A stretch of 46,530 nucleotides of DNA from Methylobacterium sp. J-070 (GCF_022829385.1 NZ_JAKSXX010000026.1:1-46530); one strand, 5' to 3'. Shown: positions 16,541 to 26,845, numbered from the stretch's first letter. Made by a program: numbers and translations. The notes: a model not told the origin generated them from the letters alone.

Positions 16541-18631
16541 TCAGGAGACCGTGCCGAGGGACTTGATCTCGACGCCCCGGGCGATCTCGACGTGCGACAG
16601 CACCGCGACCGTGGGGAAGAGGCGTTCGATGATCATCCGCACGTAGCTGCGGACCTCCGGCGCGGTGACCAGGGCGAATCGGTGGGCGGTCTTCATGTGG
16701 GTGCGGATCGCCTCGGAGGCCTCGACGCCGAACTGCTCGATGAGCCGGGGATCCATGTCGATCTCCGCCACGTCGCCCTTGGTGTCGCGCTTGAGGGCCT
16801 GGTGGAAGCTGAGATCCCAGCGGCTTCCCAGGCGCAGGACGCTGAGGACACCGTTCTCGGCGATGTCGCCGCAGATCTGCTGCGCGATCCTGAGGCGGAC
16901 ATGCTCGGCGATCTGCTCGGCCCGGCGCGCGTGGGGGACGATCTCCGCGATGGCCTCGATGATCAGGTGCAGGTTCCGGATCGACACCCGCTCGGCGACC
17001 AGCAGCTTGAGCACCGCCTGCAGCCCCGAATACGAGATCTGCGACGGGCAGATGTCGTCGACCAGGCGCTTGTACTCCGGATCGAGCCGGTCGATCAGCA
17101 TCCGCATGTCCTTGTAGGACAGGAGCTGCGGCAGGTTGTTGCGGATGACCTCGCTGACATGGGTCAGCATGACGGAGTGCCAATCGATCGGGCTGAAGCC
17201 CTCGCGCCGCGCCTCCTGGGCATAGGCCTCCGGCACCCAGACCGCCCGCATCCCGAAGGCCGGCTCGCGCACCTCCTCGCCCGCGATGGTGGGCAGCGGC
17301 CCGTCGCCCACGACGATCATCGTCTCGCCGGGGCGGACCTGCTGCGCGGCGATGACGGTCCCGTGGATCGCGATCTCGTAGGTCTTGCTCGGGACCATGA
17401 CCGATTCGACGAGCTTGATGTCCGGAATGACGAACCCGTACTGCTGGGCGAATTTCCGGCGCATCCGGCCGACCCGGTGGGCCAGTTCCTCCTGCGTCGG
17501 CTGGATCTGGACCGCGAGGTGCTTGCCGAGGCGGAGCTCGATCTCGGCGGTCTTCAGCGAGTCCTTCACGGCCTCGCTCTCCTGGCGCTCGAGCAGGAGC
17601 TGCCGCTCCTTGGCCTCGGTCTCGGCCTCGACCTTCGACTTCGCCTCGGCGATGCGGCGGGGGATCAGGTAGGCGATCGTGGCCATCAGGGCGCTCAGGA
17701 CGGCGAACGGCACGAACGGCATTCCGGGCATGATCGCGAAGACCAGCATCAGCCCGGCGGCGACGTAGAGCGCCCGGGGATAGGCGCCGAGCTGGCCGAG
17801 GACCGCCTGCTCGGCCGTGCCGCGGGTCCCGCCCTTGGACACCAGCAGACCCGCGGCCAGGGACACGATCAGGGCCGGGATCTGCGAGACGAGGCCGTCA
17901 CCCACGGAGAGCTTGGTGAACACGTCGGCCGCCTTCGCCAGCGGCAGGCCGTGGCGGGTGACGCCGATGATGATCCCGCCGAAGATGTTGACCGCGATGA
18001 CGATCAGGCTGGCGACCGCCTCGCCGCGCACGAACTTCGAGGCGCCGTCCATGGAGCCGAAGAATGCGCTCTCCTCCTCGAGCTCGCGCCGCCGCTGCTG
18101 GGCTTCCTTGTCGTCGATGAGGCCCGCCGACAGGTCCGCGTCGATCGCCATCTGCTTGCCGGGGATCGCGTCCAGGGTGAAGCGCGCCCCGACCTCGGCG
18201 ATCCGGGTCGCGCCCTTGGTGATCACCAGGAAGTTGACCGTGATCAGGATGGCGAAGACCACCAGCCCGATCACGAAGTCGCCGCTCATGACGAACTGCG
18301 AGAAGCCCTGGATCACGTGGCCGGCCGCGTCGACGCCCGCATCGCCGTTGGCGAGGATCAGGCGCGTCGTCGCGATCCCGAGCGCCAGGCGCAGGAGCGT
18401 CGCGATCAGCAGGATCGTCGGAAAGGACGAGAATTCCAGCGGCTTCTGGATCCAGAGCGCGACCATCAGGATCAGCACGGCCAGCGCGATGGAGAGCGCC
18501 AGCCCGATGTCGATCAGCACCGCCGGAACCGGCAGGAACAGGACCGCGAGGATCGCGATGATCCCGATCGCGAACCACACATCGCGCCGGACCCTGCCCT
18601 CCGGCGCGAGCGCTTCTACGGCCGCTGCCAC
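16541..18631 (-). CDS. flhA: Flagellar export apparatus protein FlhA
   Basis: FlhA (696 residues) is the ion-conducting export-gate protein with a large cytoplasmic ring domain. The N-terminal half has about eight membrane helices. The FHIPEP signature is present ([20 protein letters not shown], then IDAD), as is the cytoplasmic loop [20 protein letters not shown]. The C-terminal half contains the substrate-docking domain ([40 protein letters not shown]). The length is standard. It lies between fliQ and fliR. Confidence 0.98.
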   Translation of the reverse strand: MAAAVEALAPEGRVRRDVWFAIGIIAILAVLFLPVPAVLIDIGLALSIALAVLILMVALWIQKPLEFSSFPTILLIATLLRLALGIATTRLILANGDAGVDAAGHVIQGFSQFVMSGDFVIGLVVFAILITVNFLVITKGATRIAEVGARFTLDAIPGKQMAIDADLSAGLIDDKEAQQRRRELEEESAFFGSMDGASKFVRGEAVASLIVIAVNIFGGIIIGVTRHGLPLAKAADVFTKLSVGDGLVSQIPALIVSLAAGLLVSKGGTRGTAEQAVLGQLGAYPRALYVAAGLMLVFAIMPGMPFVPFAVLSALMATIAYLIPRRIAEAKSKVEAETEAKERQLLLERQESEAVKDSLKTAEIELRLGKHLAVQIQPTQEELAHRVGRMRRKFAQQYGFVIPDIKLVESVMVPSKTYEIAIHGTVIAAQQVRPGETMIVVGDGPLPTIAGEEVREPAFGMRAVWVPEAYAQEARREGFSPIDWHSVMLTHVSEVIRNNLPQLLSYKDMRMLIDRLDPEYKRLVDDICPSQISYSGLQAVLKLLVAERVSIRNLHLIIEAIAEIVPHARRAEQIAEHVRLRIAQQICGDIAENGVLSVLRLGSRWDLSFHQALKRDTKGDVAEIDMDPRLIEQFGVEASEAIRTHMKTAHRFALVTAPEVRSYVRMIIERLFPTVAVLSHVEIARGVEIKSLGTVS

Positions 18632-18739
18632 GCTCTCGACCCCCTCTGTCTCGAAGCCGCTTCTGGACCAGCAAGCTTGCGCCTGGGTTGCGCCGCGCCC
18701 GGCCCCCGTCCGGCGGGGCGTCCGGTCTTCCGGCGCCGC

Positions 18740-19006
18740 TCAGAAGCCGGACACGATCCGGCCGTAGACCAGCTCGGTGAAGGCGTAGATCTGACCGCCG
18801 ACGAAGGACCCGGTGACGATCATCACGATCAGGACCACCACGATCTTCGGCACGAAGGTGAGGGTGACTTCCTGGATCTGGGTCAGCGCCTGGAACAGGG
18901 CGATCAGCACCCCCACGATCATCGCCGCCGCCACCGACGGTCCGGAGGCGATGATGATCGTCCAGATCGCCGTGCGGACGAGTTCAAGGGCATCGATCTC
19001 GTTCAT
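18740..19006 (-). CDS. fliQ: Flagellar export-gate protein FliQ
   Basis: FliQ (88 residues) is a two-helix membrane protein of the export gate. It has VRTAIWTIIIASGPSVAAAM, the ALFQALTQIQEVTLTFVPKI motif that defines the family, and a second hydrophobic helix. It precedes flhA by 108 bases. Confidence 0.96.
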   Translation of the reverse strand: MNEIDALELVRTAIWTIIIASGPSVAAAMIVGVLIALFQALTQIQEVTLTFVPKIVVVLIVMIVTGSFVGGQIYAFTELVYGRIVSGF

Positions 19007-19423
19007 GATACCGGCCGGATATGACGGGGACGGCGGCGTGCGCCGGGAGCGCGGGTCATCGGATCCGGGCCGATCGGCGCGCCCGGGGGCACGGGCGTCC
19101 CGGGATCACGGACCAGGGGGTGCATCAGCGATGGCGCCGCATGGTCTTACCCGAACCGGCCTCCCCTGCGGCGGACCGTGCGCCCGGGCGCGCCGCGCCT
19201 TCGGGGCCGTCGGCCGTGCGGGACCGCGCGTCGCGCAGGCCCGCGTGTGCCGCTCCGGCTCGGACGGTCCCGACGGCGCCGCGACCGGTTCAGGCCCGGC
19301 CCATCGTGCCAAACGTCCGGATCGGCAGGACGCGCCACGTCTTCGATCCGCGTGGTCCCGTTCCGGAAGCCCTCGGCCGCCGCCCGGGATGCTCCCCCCG
19401 GGCCGGCCGCGCGGGACCGACCG
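19007..19423. other. Gene-free stretch between flgD and fliQ
   Basis: There are 417 bases of very G+C-rich sequence between the flgD stop and the fliQ start. Open frames here are low-complexity Arg/Pro/Ala and look like composition artefacts. No RNA gene, clear terminator or promoter was recognised. It is long enough to hold a separate promoter for fliQ-flhA-fliR. Confidence 0.5.
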
Positions 19424-19840
19424 CTACGAGATGATCATGCCGGCCTCGTACGGGACCTCCTTGCCGGTATCGAGATGCGTGAGCAGGCCGTTGTTGACGA
19501 CCTCGACCGAGGCGACGGTTCCCGTGGTCTTCCCATCCGCCGAGGTCACGGTGCGCCCGACGAGGTTCCCGGCCTGCGACATCGTCGAGGATGCGAGCAG
19601 CGCGTCGAGCTTGCTGTTCGTGTTGACCCCCTGCTCGACCTGCGAGAACGTCGCGAGCTGGCTCATATACTCCGTCGACTTCATCGGGTCGGTCGGATTC
19701 TGGTTCTTCATCTGAGCCAGGAGGAGTTTCAGGAAGTTGTCGTAGTTCAGCGTCGCCTGCTTCGCCGCAGTCGCGGTGCGGTTCGGCGTGGCCGGCGTCG
19801 GCGTCTTGGGCGTCGTCGCGTTGGTCTGGGGTACGGACAT
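19424..19840 (-). CDS. flgD: Hook-capping scaffold protein FlgD (short form)
   Basis: FlgD (138 residues) caps the growing hook. A Thr/Pro-rich N terminus precedes the conserved segment LNYDNFLKLLLAQMKNQNPT, then DPMKSTEYMSQLATFSQVEQ and GVNTNSKLDALL, all diagnostic. The C-terminal part (VGRTVTSADGKTTGTVASVE, then a short beta region) is much shorter than enteric FlgD, lacking the Ig-like and tudor-like domains, as in other rhizobia. It lies 45 bases after flbT. Confidence 0.95.
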   Translation of the reverse strand: MSVPQTNATTPKTPTPATPNRTATAAKQATLNYDNFLKLLLAQMKNQNPTDPMKSTEYMSQLATFSQVEQGVNTNSKLDALLASSTMSQAGNLVGRTVTSADGKTTGTVASVEVVNNGLLTHLDTGKEVPYEAGMIIS

Positions 19841-19885
19841 GGTTCGCTCTCCCTCCGGTATGGGTGTTGGGACCTCGGGACGCCC

Positions 19886-20308
19886 TCAGGCGACCCGATC
19901 GGCGATCGCGCCCGCGAGGTCGGACGTCCGTGAGCCGTCCGATTCGAACAAGCCCCGCAGGATCCGCAGGCCCTCGAAGGGCCGGGCCACCGTGAGAAGG
20001 TCCCGGACCGCCGCCAGGGCCGACACGACCTCGGGCCCGGGATCGTTCGCGAGGATCGCGCTGTCGACCTCGTCGTAGGCCGCCCGGACCCGGTCCGCGT
20101 TGCTCGGGTCGATCAGCATGGCCTGGGCGATGAAGTAGAGCTGGCGGATCGGCGTGGTCGCCTGTTCCGCCTGCAGCACGTGGGCTTCCAAGAGGAACGT
20201 GGCGTCGTTGAGCAGCTCGATCGTCACCTTGCGGTCGACCCGGAGCACGGCGCCGTTGACGAAGATCCGCTCGTTGCCCCGCAGGCTGAGATTGATGGAG
20301 CGGCTCAT
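19886..20308 (-). CDS. flbT: Flagellin synthesis regulator FlbT
   Basis: FlbT is a 140-residue post-transcriptional regulator that binds the flagellin mRNA leader; in Caulobacter it represses translation. The N terminus SRSINLSLRGNERIFVNGAV, then LRVDRKVTIELLNDATFLLE and the central TTPIRQLYFIAQAMLIDP block, are characteristic. The start at 20308 overlaps the flaF stop as ATGA, giving the usual flaF-flbT pair. The long gene-free leader of fliC (3301-3582) is the probable target in this cluster. Confidence 0.95.
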   Translation of the reverse strand: MSRSINLSLRGNERIFVNGAVLRVDRKVTIELLNDATFLLEAHVLQAEQATTPIRQLYFIAQAMLIDPSNADRVRAAYDEVDSAILANDPGPEVVSALAAVRDLLTVARPFEGLRILRGLFESDGSRTSDLAGAIADRVA

Positions 20309-20652
20309 TGCAGACCGTCGCGGATGAGAGAGTTGACGTAGATCAGGGCCTCGAAGCCGCTGGCGTCGCCCTGCAGGATCTGGTCGGTCCGGCGCATGTT
20401 CCACAGGCCGATCGAGATCAGGTCCGCCCGCAACTGCTTCGGCAGGCCGTTCTCCGGTTTGACCAGATCGTCGATCAGCAGGCTCCAGAGGCGCTGCAGG
20501 TAGCTCGTGGCCTCCTGGTGCAGCGCCAGCGGGGCATCCGCGGCCGCGGCCCGCCGCATCAGGTTGATGGCCCGGTCGAAGGCGGCCCGCTCCCGCTCCC
20601 GGGCGAGCGCGGGCGAATCCTCCATGATTTCTGCGTAAGACGCGCCGTACAT
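20305..20652 (-). CDS. flaF: Flagellin assembly/synthesis regulator FlaF
   Basis: FlaF (115 residues) promotes flagellin synthesis and acts opposite to FlbT in alphaproteobacteria. It has YAEIMEDSPALARERERAAF, DRAINLMRRAAAADA and the C-terminal LRADLISIGLWNMRRTDQIL followed by FEALIYVNSLIRDGL, a typical FlaF profile. The start at MYGASYAEI was chosen over an upstream ATG at 20685 because homologues begin near YxxS. It overlaps flbT. Confidence 0.94.
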   Translation of the reverse strand: MYGASYAEIMEDSPALARERERAAFDRAINLMRRAAAADAPLALHQEATSYLQRLWSLLIDDLVKPENGLPKQLRADLISIGLWNMRRTDQILQGDASGFEALIYVNSLIRDGLQ

Positions 20653-20741
20653 CGCGGAAGTGCCTCTTGCGTGAATGCGTGACACGATTTCAGGGCGGCC
20701 GTCGAAGACTGCGCGGCCTTGAACGGTTCGGAATGGCGTGA

Positions 20742-21806
20742 CTACCGGACGTAGTCCATCAGGCTGAGCTTGTTCACCTGGCTCGTCAGTGAATAGGCGA
20801 TCTCCAATTGCTTCTTGAGATCGTTCACGCGGGTCGCGGCTTCGGCCTGATCCACCGCTTCGAGGGCGTTGACCCCCTCCTGCAGGATGGTTTTCTTCGC
20901 ATCCATCTGCTGTGCGACGGTCGCGACGCGCGCCTGGACGGTGCCCACGTCCGACTGCAGCCCCGTGACACCCCAGGTCGCGCTGGCGGCCAGGGCGCGC
21001 ATCTTGTCGTACACGACCGTCTGGGCGACGGCGGACAGACTCGACAGGCCGATCGACGAGCCCAGGGTGTAGAGCATCGCCAATTGCCGCAGGGGCTGGG
21101 CATTGGCGCTCACGGAGGTGTCGCCCATCTCATTGCGGGCGATCTCGCTGCGGATCTTCACGTCCGACGCCGAGGACCATTTGGCGGCCCATTGCGCGTC
21201 GGTGAAGAGGTTGGCGAAGCGGCCGCCGTCCGCCAGGAAGGTCTTCATCTGCGTGTCGGTGATGCTGCCGGAGTCCGGCTGCTTGCCCGGAGGCGCGAAG
21301 CCGAATTCGGCCTGGAACGCATCCAGGAAGGCCTGCTTGGCGGGCGAGGTCGTCGCGTCTTCGTAACTCGCGATCGGGCGCACCCCCGTGTTGATCCCGC
21401 CGAACAGGTACTGTCCGCCGGAGCCGGAATTCATCTGCGCGATGAGGGCCGCGAGCCTTGAGGCGGCCGCCTTCTCCACCGTGGGACCGCTGTCGCCCGT
21501 CAGCTTTCCCGGCATGACGATCGCGAGGAAGGACTCCCCATCCAACCGGACCTGATTGAGGGCCTGGTACGTGGTGTCGAGTCGGTTTTTCGTCAGGCCG
21601 TTGCGCTGACGCTGCGCCTCGAGGTCATCGAGTTCCTGACGGAAGTCCAGGGTCTCTCCGGTCCGATATCCCAGTTCGAAGCCGACATCGGCGTAGCGGC
21701 CGGACCCGGCCTCGATGTTGGCCTTGTCGAGATCCGCCTGGAGGCGGCCCATGCTGGACCGCGGCGTGTTCAGGAACGTGGCTGTCGAGATGTAGCTCGT
21801 CCGCAT
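20742..21806 (-). CDS. flgL: Hook-filament junction protein FlgL
   Basis: FlgL (354 residues) joins hook and filament. The N-terminal flagellin-like domain reads STATFLNTPRSSMGRLQADL with YADVGFELGYRTGETLDFRQ. The GSGGQYLFGGINTGVRPIAS block is typical of FlgL, and the C-terminal helix ends VNDLKKQLEIAYSLTSQVNK, LSLMDYVR. It follows flgK with a 4-base gap. Confidence 0.95.
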   Translation of the reverse strand: MRTSYISTATFLNTPRSSMGRLQADLDKANIEAGSGRYADVGFELGYRTGETLDFRQELDDLEAQRQRNGLTKNRLDTTYQALNQVRLDGESFLAIVMPGKLTGDSGPTVEKAAASRLAALIAQMNSGSGGQYLFGGINTGVRPIASYEDATTSPAKQAFLDAFQAEFGFAPPGKQPDSGSITDTQMKTFLADGGRFANLFTDAQWAAKWSSASDVKIRSEIARNEMGDTSVSANAQPLRQLAMLYTLGSSIGLSSLSAVAQTVVYDKMRALAASATWGVTGLQSDVGTVQARVATVAQQMDAKKTILQEGVNALEAVDQAEAATRVNDLKKQLEIAYSLTSQVNKLSLMDYVR

Positions 21807-21810
21807 GGGA

Positions 21811-23268
21811 CTACCTCACCGCATCGAGGAGGGTTTGCAGCATCGCGTTCACCGTCGCGATGATCTTGGCGGAGGCCGCATAGGACTTCTCGAGCTCGAG
21901 CATCGTCGCGGTCTCCTCGTCGCGGTTCACCCCCGTCGCGTTCGACAGGGCCGTGGAGGTGCGACTCAGGAAGGCCGATTCGGTGTCGACCTGCGTCGAG
22001 GCCGCCTTGCGGGTGGCTTCCAGCCAGCTCGCCGACGACTGGGCGGCCGTCAGCACCGAGGCCGACAGAGGCAGTTCCGAATCGGCGGGGTAGGTCTGGT
22101 CCGCCCGGAGCGCCGACTGGAGGGCGCGCAGGTGGTCCGAGAAGGCGGCGGCGTTCGTCGTGTTGTAGAGATATTGCGCCCCCACATTCATGCCGCCGTC
22201 CCGCAGCGTGAACGGATTGCCGCCCTGTTCGGGGTCGGCCGTCGGGTTGACCCGGATGGAGGCCGCCAGTCCCGCGGTCCCGGCGGCCGGCAGGGTCGGG
22301 CCGCCCTCGTAGGTCAGGAGGCCCGCCAGGGCCGTCCCGGTCGCGGAATTCTTGTCGGTCTCGGCGAAGGCGACGATCACCCCCCGGGCGACCGCGTCGA
22401 GCTGCTTCTGATACGTGACCGCGATGTCGTCGCGCACCGCCATCTGCCCGACGATGCGCCCGGTCTGGAGGGGCATCAGCGACCCGCTGCCGGTGGCCCG
22501 CACCCCGTCGATGTACACGGCGTTGCCGGTGGTCCCGGCCCCGAAGGCGGCGGTCGGCGCGAAGGTCACGGTCCGGGGGATCTTGTCGAAGAGCGGCGAG
22601 CCGTTGTCGGCGTAGATCGCCATGTCGTTGTTGGCCCGGACGATCGTGTTGATGCCCAGTTCCTCAGACAGCTGCGCGAGGATCTTGTCGCGATTGTCCA
22701 GCGCGTCGCTGATGTCGGCTCCGACGACCGTCCCGACCACCACCGCCTTGTTGGCCGCGTCGAACCGCGTCAGCAGGTCGTTGATCGTCGTGACCGAATT
22801 GTCGATCTCCTTGTCGGCCGCCGCGCGGACGGATTGGACCTTGCCGCTGCCCTGGTTCAACGACCGGGACAGGTCCTTCGCGGCCGCGACGGCGGCCTTG
22901 GCCAGGTTGAGATCGCTGGGGGCGTTCGCGGCGTTGTCCAGCGCCGCGCTCAGGGCGCCGACCTTGGCGGCGATGGAGCCGCTCACCTCCGTGTCGCCCA
23001 CCGTCTCTTCCAGACTCTTCAGGGCGGTCAGGACCGCCTTGCGTCCGGCCAGTTCCGACGTGCTGCCGAGCATCCGGTCGAACAGCGCCGTGTTGCTGGC
23101 GCGGTTGACGACGACCCGGACGGGGCCGTCGGTCGTGACCATCGAGGCGATCTTGCGCGAATAGGCCGCATCGCCGACGCCCGCGATGTTGCGGGACACG
23201 ACGTCCGTCTGCGTCCCGTTCGCCAGCAGCGACCCGCGCGCGGTGTTCAGCGCAACAGAGAGACTCAT
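21811..23268 (-). CDS. flgK: Hook-filament junction protein FlgK
   Basis: FlgK (485 residues) is the first hook-associated protein. It starts MSLSVALNTARGSLLANGTQ and has VVSRNIAGVGDAAYSRKIAS in place of the classic NTPGY motif. The body contains ISDALDNRDKILAQLSEELG and the C terminus has GVNRDEETATMLELEKSYAA, then SAKIIATVNAMLQTLLDAV, the standard FlgK ending. It starts 22 bases after flgE. Confidence 0.95.
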   Translation of the reverse strand: MSLSVALNTARGSLLANGTQTDVVSRNIAGVGDAAYSRKIASMVTTDGPVRVVVNRASNTALFDRMLGSTSELAGRKAVLTALKSLEETVGDTEVSGSIAAKVGALSAALDNAANAPSDLNLAKAAVAAAKDLSRSLNQGSGKVQSVRAAADKEIDNSVTTINDLLTRFDAANKAVVVGTVVGADISDALDNRDKILAQLSEELGINTIVRANNDMAIYADNGSPLFDKIPRTVTFAPTAAFGAGTTGNAVYIDGVRATGSGSLMPLQTGRIVGQMAVRDDIAVTYQKQLDAVARGVIVAFAETDKNSATGTALAGLLTYEGGPTLPAAGTAGLAASIRVNPTADPEQGGNPFTLRDGGMNVGAQYLYNTTNAAAFSDHLRALQSALRADQTYPADSELPLSASVLTAAQSSASWLEATRKAASTQVDTESAFLSRTSTALSNATGVNRDEETATMLELEKSYAASAKIIATVNAMLQTLLDAVR

Positions 23269-23290
23269 CTCGCCCGTCCTCTCATCACCG

Positions 23291-24508
23291 TCAGCGCTTG
23301 AGGTTCACGAGCGTTTCGAGCATCTCGGTCCCGGTCTGGAAGACCTTCGAGTTGGCCCCGTAGCTCGTCTGCGAGGCGATCATGGTCGCCAACTCGTCGC
23401 CCAGATCGACCGTGGATTGTTCGAGTCGGCTCGACAGGATCGACCCGCGGCCCCCGATATTCGGGAAGTCGGTCTTCACCACGCCGGAGGTGGCGCTGAC
23501 GTCGTAGACGTTGCCGGCGCGCGGGGTCAGGTTGTCCGGGCTCGCCACCGTCACCAGCGGGATCCGGTAGGCGGCGTAGCGCGAGCCGTCCTCGTAGACC
23601 GCGTAGACCGTGCCGTCCGTGGCGATATCGGTGCTCTTGACCGCGCTCGGCTTGTTGCCGTCGATCGCCTTGACCTCGACGTTGAAGTCGCCCGCGACCT
23701 GCGTGATCGTCGACAGGTCGAGGGTGAAGGGCTGACCGTTGGGAACGGTCCAGGTCAACTTCGGGGTGCCGGTCGGCTTGCCGCTGCCGTCGAAGGCCAT
23801 CGCGGTGGTCGCGAGCTGGGCGACGGGGGGGCCGCGATCGTAGGCGGCGACCTGCCACGTGCCGCTGCCCGTCTTCAGGTAGTAGATGTCGGCCAGGACC
23901 GCGTGACCGAGATTGTCGTACGTGGTGATCGACTTCGTCTTCGTGTAATTGTTCGGCCCGGGGGCCCCCGTCCCGGCGACGTCGTCGCTGTTGAGGTTGC
24001 CCTGCAGCGTTCCCTTCGTCGACGGGGTGGTCTTCATGTTCAGGCTCGCCGTGTTGACCGGCACGAGGCCGTCATAGCTGTTCAGCGACACCTTCGGATC
24101 GCCGTTGGCGAGGCTGTAGCCCTGCAGCGTCATGCCGGCGGCATTGACGAGGTTGCCCGACGATCCGTCCACGACGTAATTGCCCGCCCGGGTGAGGTGC
24201 GGGGTGCCGCCCCGGTCCTTGACGATGAAGAACCCCTCGCCATTGATCGCGAGGTCGGTGTTCGACGTCGTATCCATGGTCGTGCCCTGGTTCTGCAGGC
24301 CACCGATCCCGTACCGGATCACGGTGTTGACCGATCCGGCATTGTAGGAGCCGGCATTCGAATCGGTCAGCATGGAGGTGAACTGTGCTTTGCCGCGCTT
24401 GTACCCGACCGTGTTCTGGTTCTGGATGTTGTCCGCGACGACGCCCAGCCGGTTCGACTGCGCGTTCATTCCGGACACGCCGGCGTTCAGCACCCCGTAC
24501 AGACCCAT
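23291..24508 (-). CDS. flgE: Flagellar hook protein FlgE
   Basis: FlgE (405 residues) forms the hook. It begins MGLYGVLNAGVSGMNAQSNR and then carries LGVVADNIQNQNTVGYKRGK, the hook N-terminal motif. It has a GFFIVKDRGGTPHLTRAGNY strand and a FlgE-type D2 domain (SITTYDNLGHAVLADIYYLK). The C terminus has LEQSTVDLGDELATMIASQT with SYGANSKVFQTGTEMLETL. The start at 24508 matches homologues; the frame is open for 58 more codons upstream without conserved sequence. Confidence 0.97.
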   Translation of the reverse strand: MGLYGVLNAGVSGMNAQSNRLGVVADNIQNQNTVGYKRGKAQFTSMLTDSNAGSYNAGSVNTVIRYGIGGLQNQGTTMDTTSNTDLAINGEGFFIVKDRGGTPHLTRAGNYVVDGSSGNLVNAAGMTLQGYSLANGDPKVSLNSYDGLVPVNTASLNMKTTPSTKGTLQGNLNSDDVAGTGAPGPNNYTKTKSITTYDNLGHAVLADIYYLKTGSGTWQVAAYDRGPPVAQLATTAMAFDGSGKPTGTPKLTWTVPNGQPFTLDLSTITQVAGDFNVEVKAIDGNKPSAVKSTDIATDGTVYAVYEDGSRYAAYRIPLVTVASPDNLTPRAGNVYDVSATSGVVKTDFPNIGGRGSILSSRLEQSTVDLGDELATMIASQTSYGANSKVFQTGTEMLETLVNLKR

Positions 24509-24644
24509 GACCGGGACCTCCTCGTTGAATGACGTTGCGTGAACTCTGATCAGGCCTCGCTTGCGCGGGGCTGACGGCGCCGTGCTTCGCGGGCCGCCGG
24601 ACCGGCGCCGCCGCGCGCCATCCGGCCGCGCCGCGGGATCGCGC

Positions 24645-25964
24645 TCAGCCCCGGAGCGCGTTCGCCAGGTCCAGGAAGGCATCGTGGCTCTCCGGCTCCG
24701 TCGGGTCCTGCCGCAGGGCGGCGTAGATCTTCGGGATCAGGGCGACCGCCTGGTCGAGTTCGGGATCGGCCCCGGCGTGGTAGCCGCCCATCAGGCGCAG
24801 ATCCCGGGAATCCTCGTAGCGGGCGATCAGGTTCTTGAGGGTCCGCACCAGCTCGCGCTGCTGCGGGGTCCAGACGAGGTCGGCGAGGCGCGAGATCGAG
24901 CTCAACAGGTTGATCGCCGGGTAGCGGCCCTGGTCGGCGATGGCCCGGTCGAGGACGATGTGCCCGTCCAGGGTGCCGCGGATGCTGTCGGCCACGGGGT
25001 CGTTGTGGTCGTCGCCGTCGATCAGCACCGAGAAGACGCCCGTGATGCTGCCCCCGCCCTCCAGACCCGGCCCGGCCCGCTCCAGCAGCCGCGGGAGGTC
25101 GCCGAACACGCTGGGCGGGTAGCCCCGCGCCACCGGCGGCTCGCCGGCCGCCAGCGCCACCTCCCGGGACGCGTGGGCGAACCGGGTCACCGAATCGATC
25201 ACCAGCAGCACCGACTGGCCCTGGTCCCGGAAGAACTCCGCCACCGCGACCGCGAGCTTCGGCGCCTGCCGGCGCATCATCGGGCTCTCGTCGCCCGTCG
25301 CCACGACCACCACCGAGCGGGGACGGCTCTCCAGGATCGGGCCCTCCAGGAACTCGCGCACCTCGCGGCCGCGCTCCCCCACCAGGGCGACGACCACCGC
25401 GTCGAAGCCGGAGCTGCGGGCCAGCATCGACAGCAGCGTGGTCTTGCCGACGCCGGACCCCGCGAAGATGCCGATGCGCTGGGCCGCGCAGAGGGGCGTG
25501 AACAGGTCGATGGCGCGCACGCCGGTCCGAAGCGGGCGGTCCACCCGCCCCCGCCGCATCGCCGGGGGCGGGTCGGCATCCAGCGGCATGGCGCGGTCGC
25601 CCCTGGGCAGCTCGCCCTTCCCGTCGATGGGCTGCCCGAGGGCGTTGACGACCCGGTCCTTCCAGGCCTCGCAGGGCCGGGGGGCGGCCGCCGGCACCCG
25701 GTAGGCCGGCGCCCCGAGGCCGGCCTCGATCCGCCCCTCGAACGGCTTGAGGATCACCCCCGCCTCGTCGATCCGCACGATCTCGCCGTCGAGGGACCGC
25801 CCCGCGGCCTCGATCCGCATGCGGTCGCCGAGCCGCAGCAGGGGGGTGGCGATCCGGATCCGGCAATGGCCGAAGCCGATCTCCCGCACGGAGCCGCCGA
25901 CCCGGACGAGGGGCTGGTCGTCCCGGTCCTCCAGCGCGTCGGCGAGGCGGTCCAGCGCGTTCAT
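24645..25964 (-). CDS. fliI: Flagellum-specific export ATPase FliI
   Basis: FliI (439 residues) is the hexameric ATPase that energises substrate unfolding and docking at the export gate. The Walker A loop is GIFAGSGVGKTTLLSMLA, followed by ALVGERGREVREFLEG, and the Walker B strand is QSVLLVIDSVTRFAHASREV. The ARGYPPSVFGDLPRLLERAG and GSITGVFSVLIDGDDHNDPV blocks complete the F1-beta-like core. The length is standard. It lies between flgF and flgE with 139- and 136-base gaps. Confidence 0.98.
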   Translation of the reverse strand: MNALDRLADALEDRDDQPLVRVGGSVREIGFGHCRIRIATPLLRLGDRMRIEAAGRSLDGEIVRIDEAGVILKPFEGRIEAGLGAPAYRVPAAAPRPCEAWKDRVVNALGQPIDGKGELPRGDRAMPLDADPPPAMRRGRVDRPLRTGVRAIDLFTPLCAAQRIGIFAGSGVGKTTLLSMLARSSGFDAVVVALVGERGREVREFLEGPILESRPRSVVVVATGDESPMMRRQAPKLAVAVAEFFRDQGQSVLLVIDSVTRFAHASREVALAAGEPPVARGYPPSVFGDLPRLLERAGPGLEGGGSITGVFSVLIDGDDHNDPVADSIRGTLDGHIVLDRAIADQGRYPAINLLSSISRLADLVWTPQQRELVRTLKNLIARYEDSRDLRLMGGYHAGADPELDQAVALIPKIYAALRQDPTEPESHDAFLDLANALRG

Positions 25965-26103
25965 GCCGATCTCCGCAATGGTTTGCCCCGGTTCCCGCGA
26001 CCGCCGCGGACCCGCGGTGGCGCGCCGACGCCCCGTCCGCCGGGATCCTCGGTCGGTCGCGGTGTGCCGCCGCAGCGCCGGCGGCCGCGCGTCTGCGGCC
26101 CGT

Positions 26104-26844
26104 TCAGGACGCCGGGCCGAGGCCGCGGATCGCGTCCGACAGCGAGGATTCCGATTCGGCCACCGCGGAGGCGGCGCTCTGGAAGGTACGGGTGATCTCG
26201 ATCAGCCGCGCCATCTCCATCACCGGGTTGACGTTGGCGCCCTCCTGGAACCCCTGCTGCACCCGCACCGTGGCCTCGCCGCGCTGGTTGAAGTCGAGGA
26301 TCGGCCGGCCCGGGACGTTCGACGCCACCGCGCCGTCGGCGGCGCGGCTGAGCGTGGCGTTCGGGTCCAGGCGAAACACGCCGAGCGCGCCGATCTGGTT
26401 GACGCCCTGGGTGATGATCCCGTCCTGCCCGATCGTGATGGCCGGCCCTTCCGGGTCGACCGTCAGGGGCGACCCGCCGGGGTCCAGGATCGGGCGCCCG
26501 CTGAGATCCTGCAGGTCGCCGGCCGCCGAGACCTGCATGCGGCCGTCCCTTGTGTAGACCATCCCCTGCGGTCCCCGCACCGCCAGCCAGCCGTCCCCGT
26601 TGAGGCCGACATCGAGGGGCGAATCGGTCTTGGTCAGGGCGCCGCCCTTGCGCGACAGGAACGTGTCGCCCGGCGTGGCGAAGGCGACCTCGCGCCGGCC
26701 CGCCTCGGACAGGATCGTGCCGAACTTCACCTCCTCGGCGCGGTAGCCCGCCGTCCCGAGATTGGCGACGTTCGTCGCCACCGTGTTCAGGCGCTGTTCG
26801 AGCGCCATCTGGGCGGACAGCGTGACGTAGAGCGACGATTGCAT
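26104..26844 (-). CDS. flgF: Proximal rod protein FlgF
   Basis: FlgF (246 residues) is a rod protein. It begins MQSSLYVTLSAQMALEQRLN and then NTVATNVANLGTAGYRAEEV, the FlgF N-terminal motif. It ends FQEGANVNPVMEMARLIEIT with RTFQSAASAVAESESSL. The central part carries the FlgF/FlgG strands (LDVGLNGDGWLAVRGPQGM). It starts one base after the DUF1217-type gene ends, so the two are almost certainly co-transcribed. Confidence 0.97.
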   Translation of the reverse strand: MQSSLYVTLSAQMALEQRLNTVATNVANLGTAGYRAEEVKFGTILSEAGRREVAFATPGDTFLSRKGGALTKTDSPLDVGLNGDGWLAVRGPQGMVYTRDGRMQVSAAGDLQDLSGRPILDPGGSPLTVDPEGPAITIGQDGIITQGVNQIGALGVFRLDPNATLSRAADGAVASNVPGRPILDFNQRGEATVRVQQGFQEGANVNPVMEMARLIEITRTFQSAASAVAESESSLSDAIRGLGPAS

Positions 26845-26845
26845 G

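Noticed and set aside
15761..19024. A plus-strand open frame of more than 1,000 codons across the flhA-fliR region
   Set aside because: It is antisense to fliR, flhA and fliQ, is rich in Asp/Arg/His/Gly with no domain, and is the expected mirror frame of high-G+C genes.
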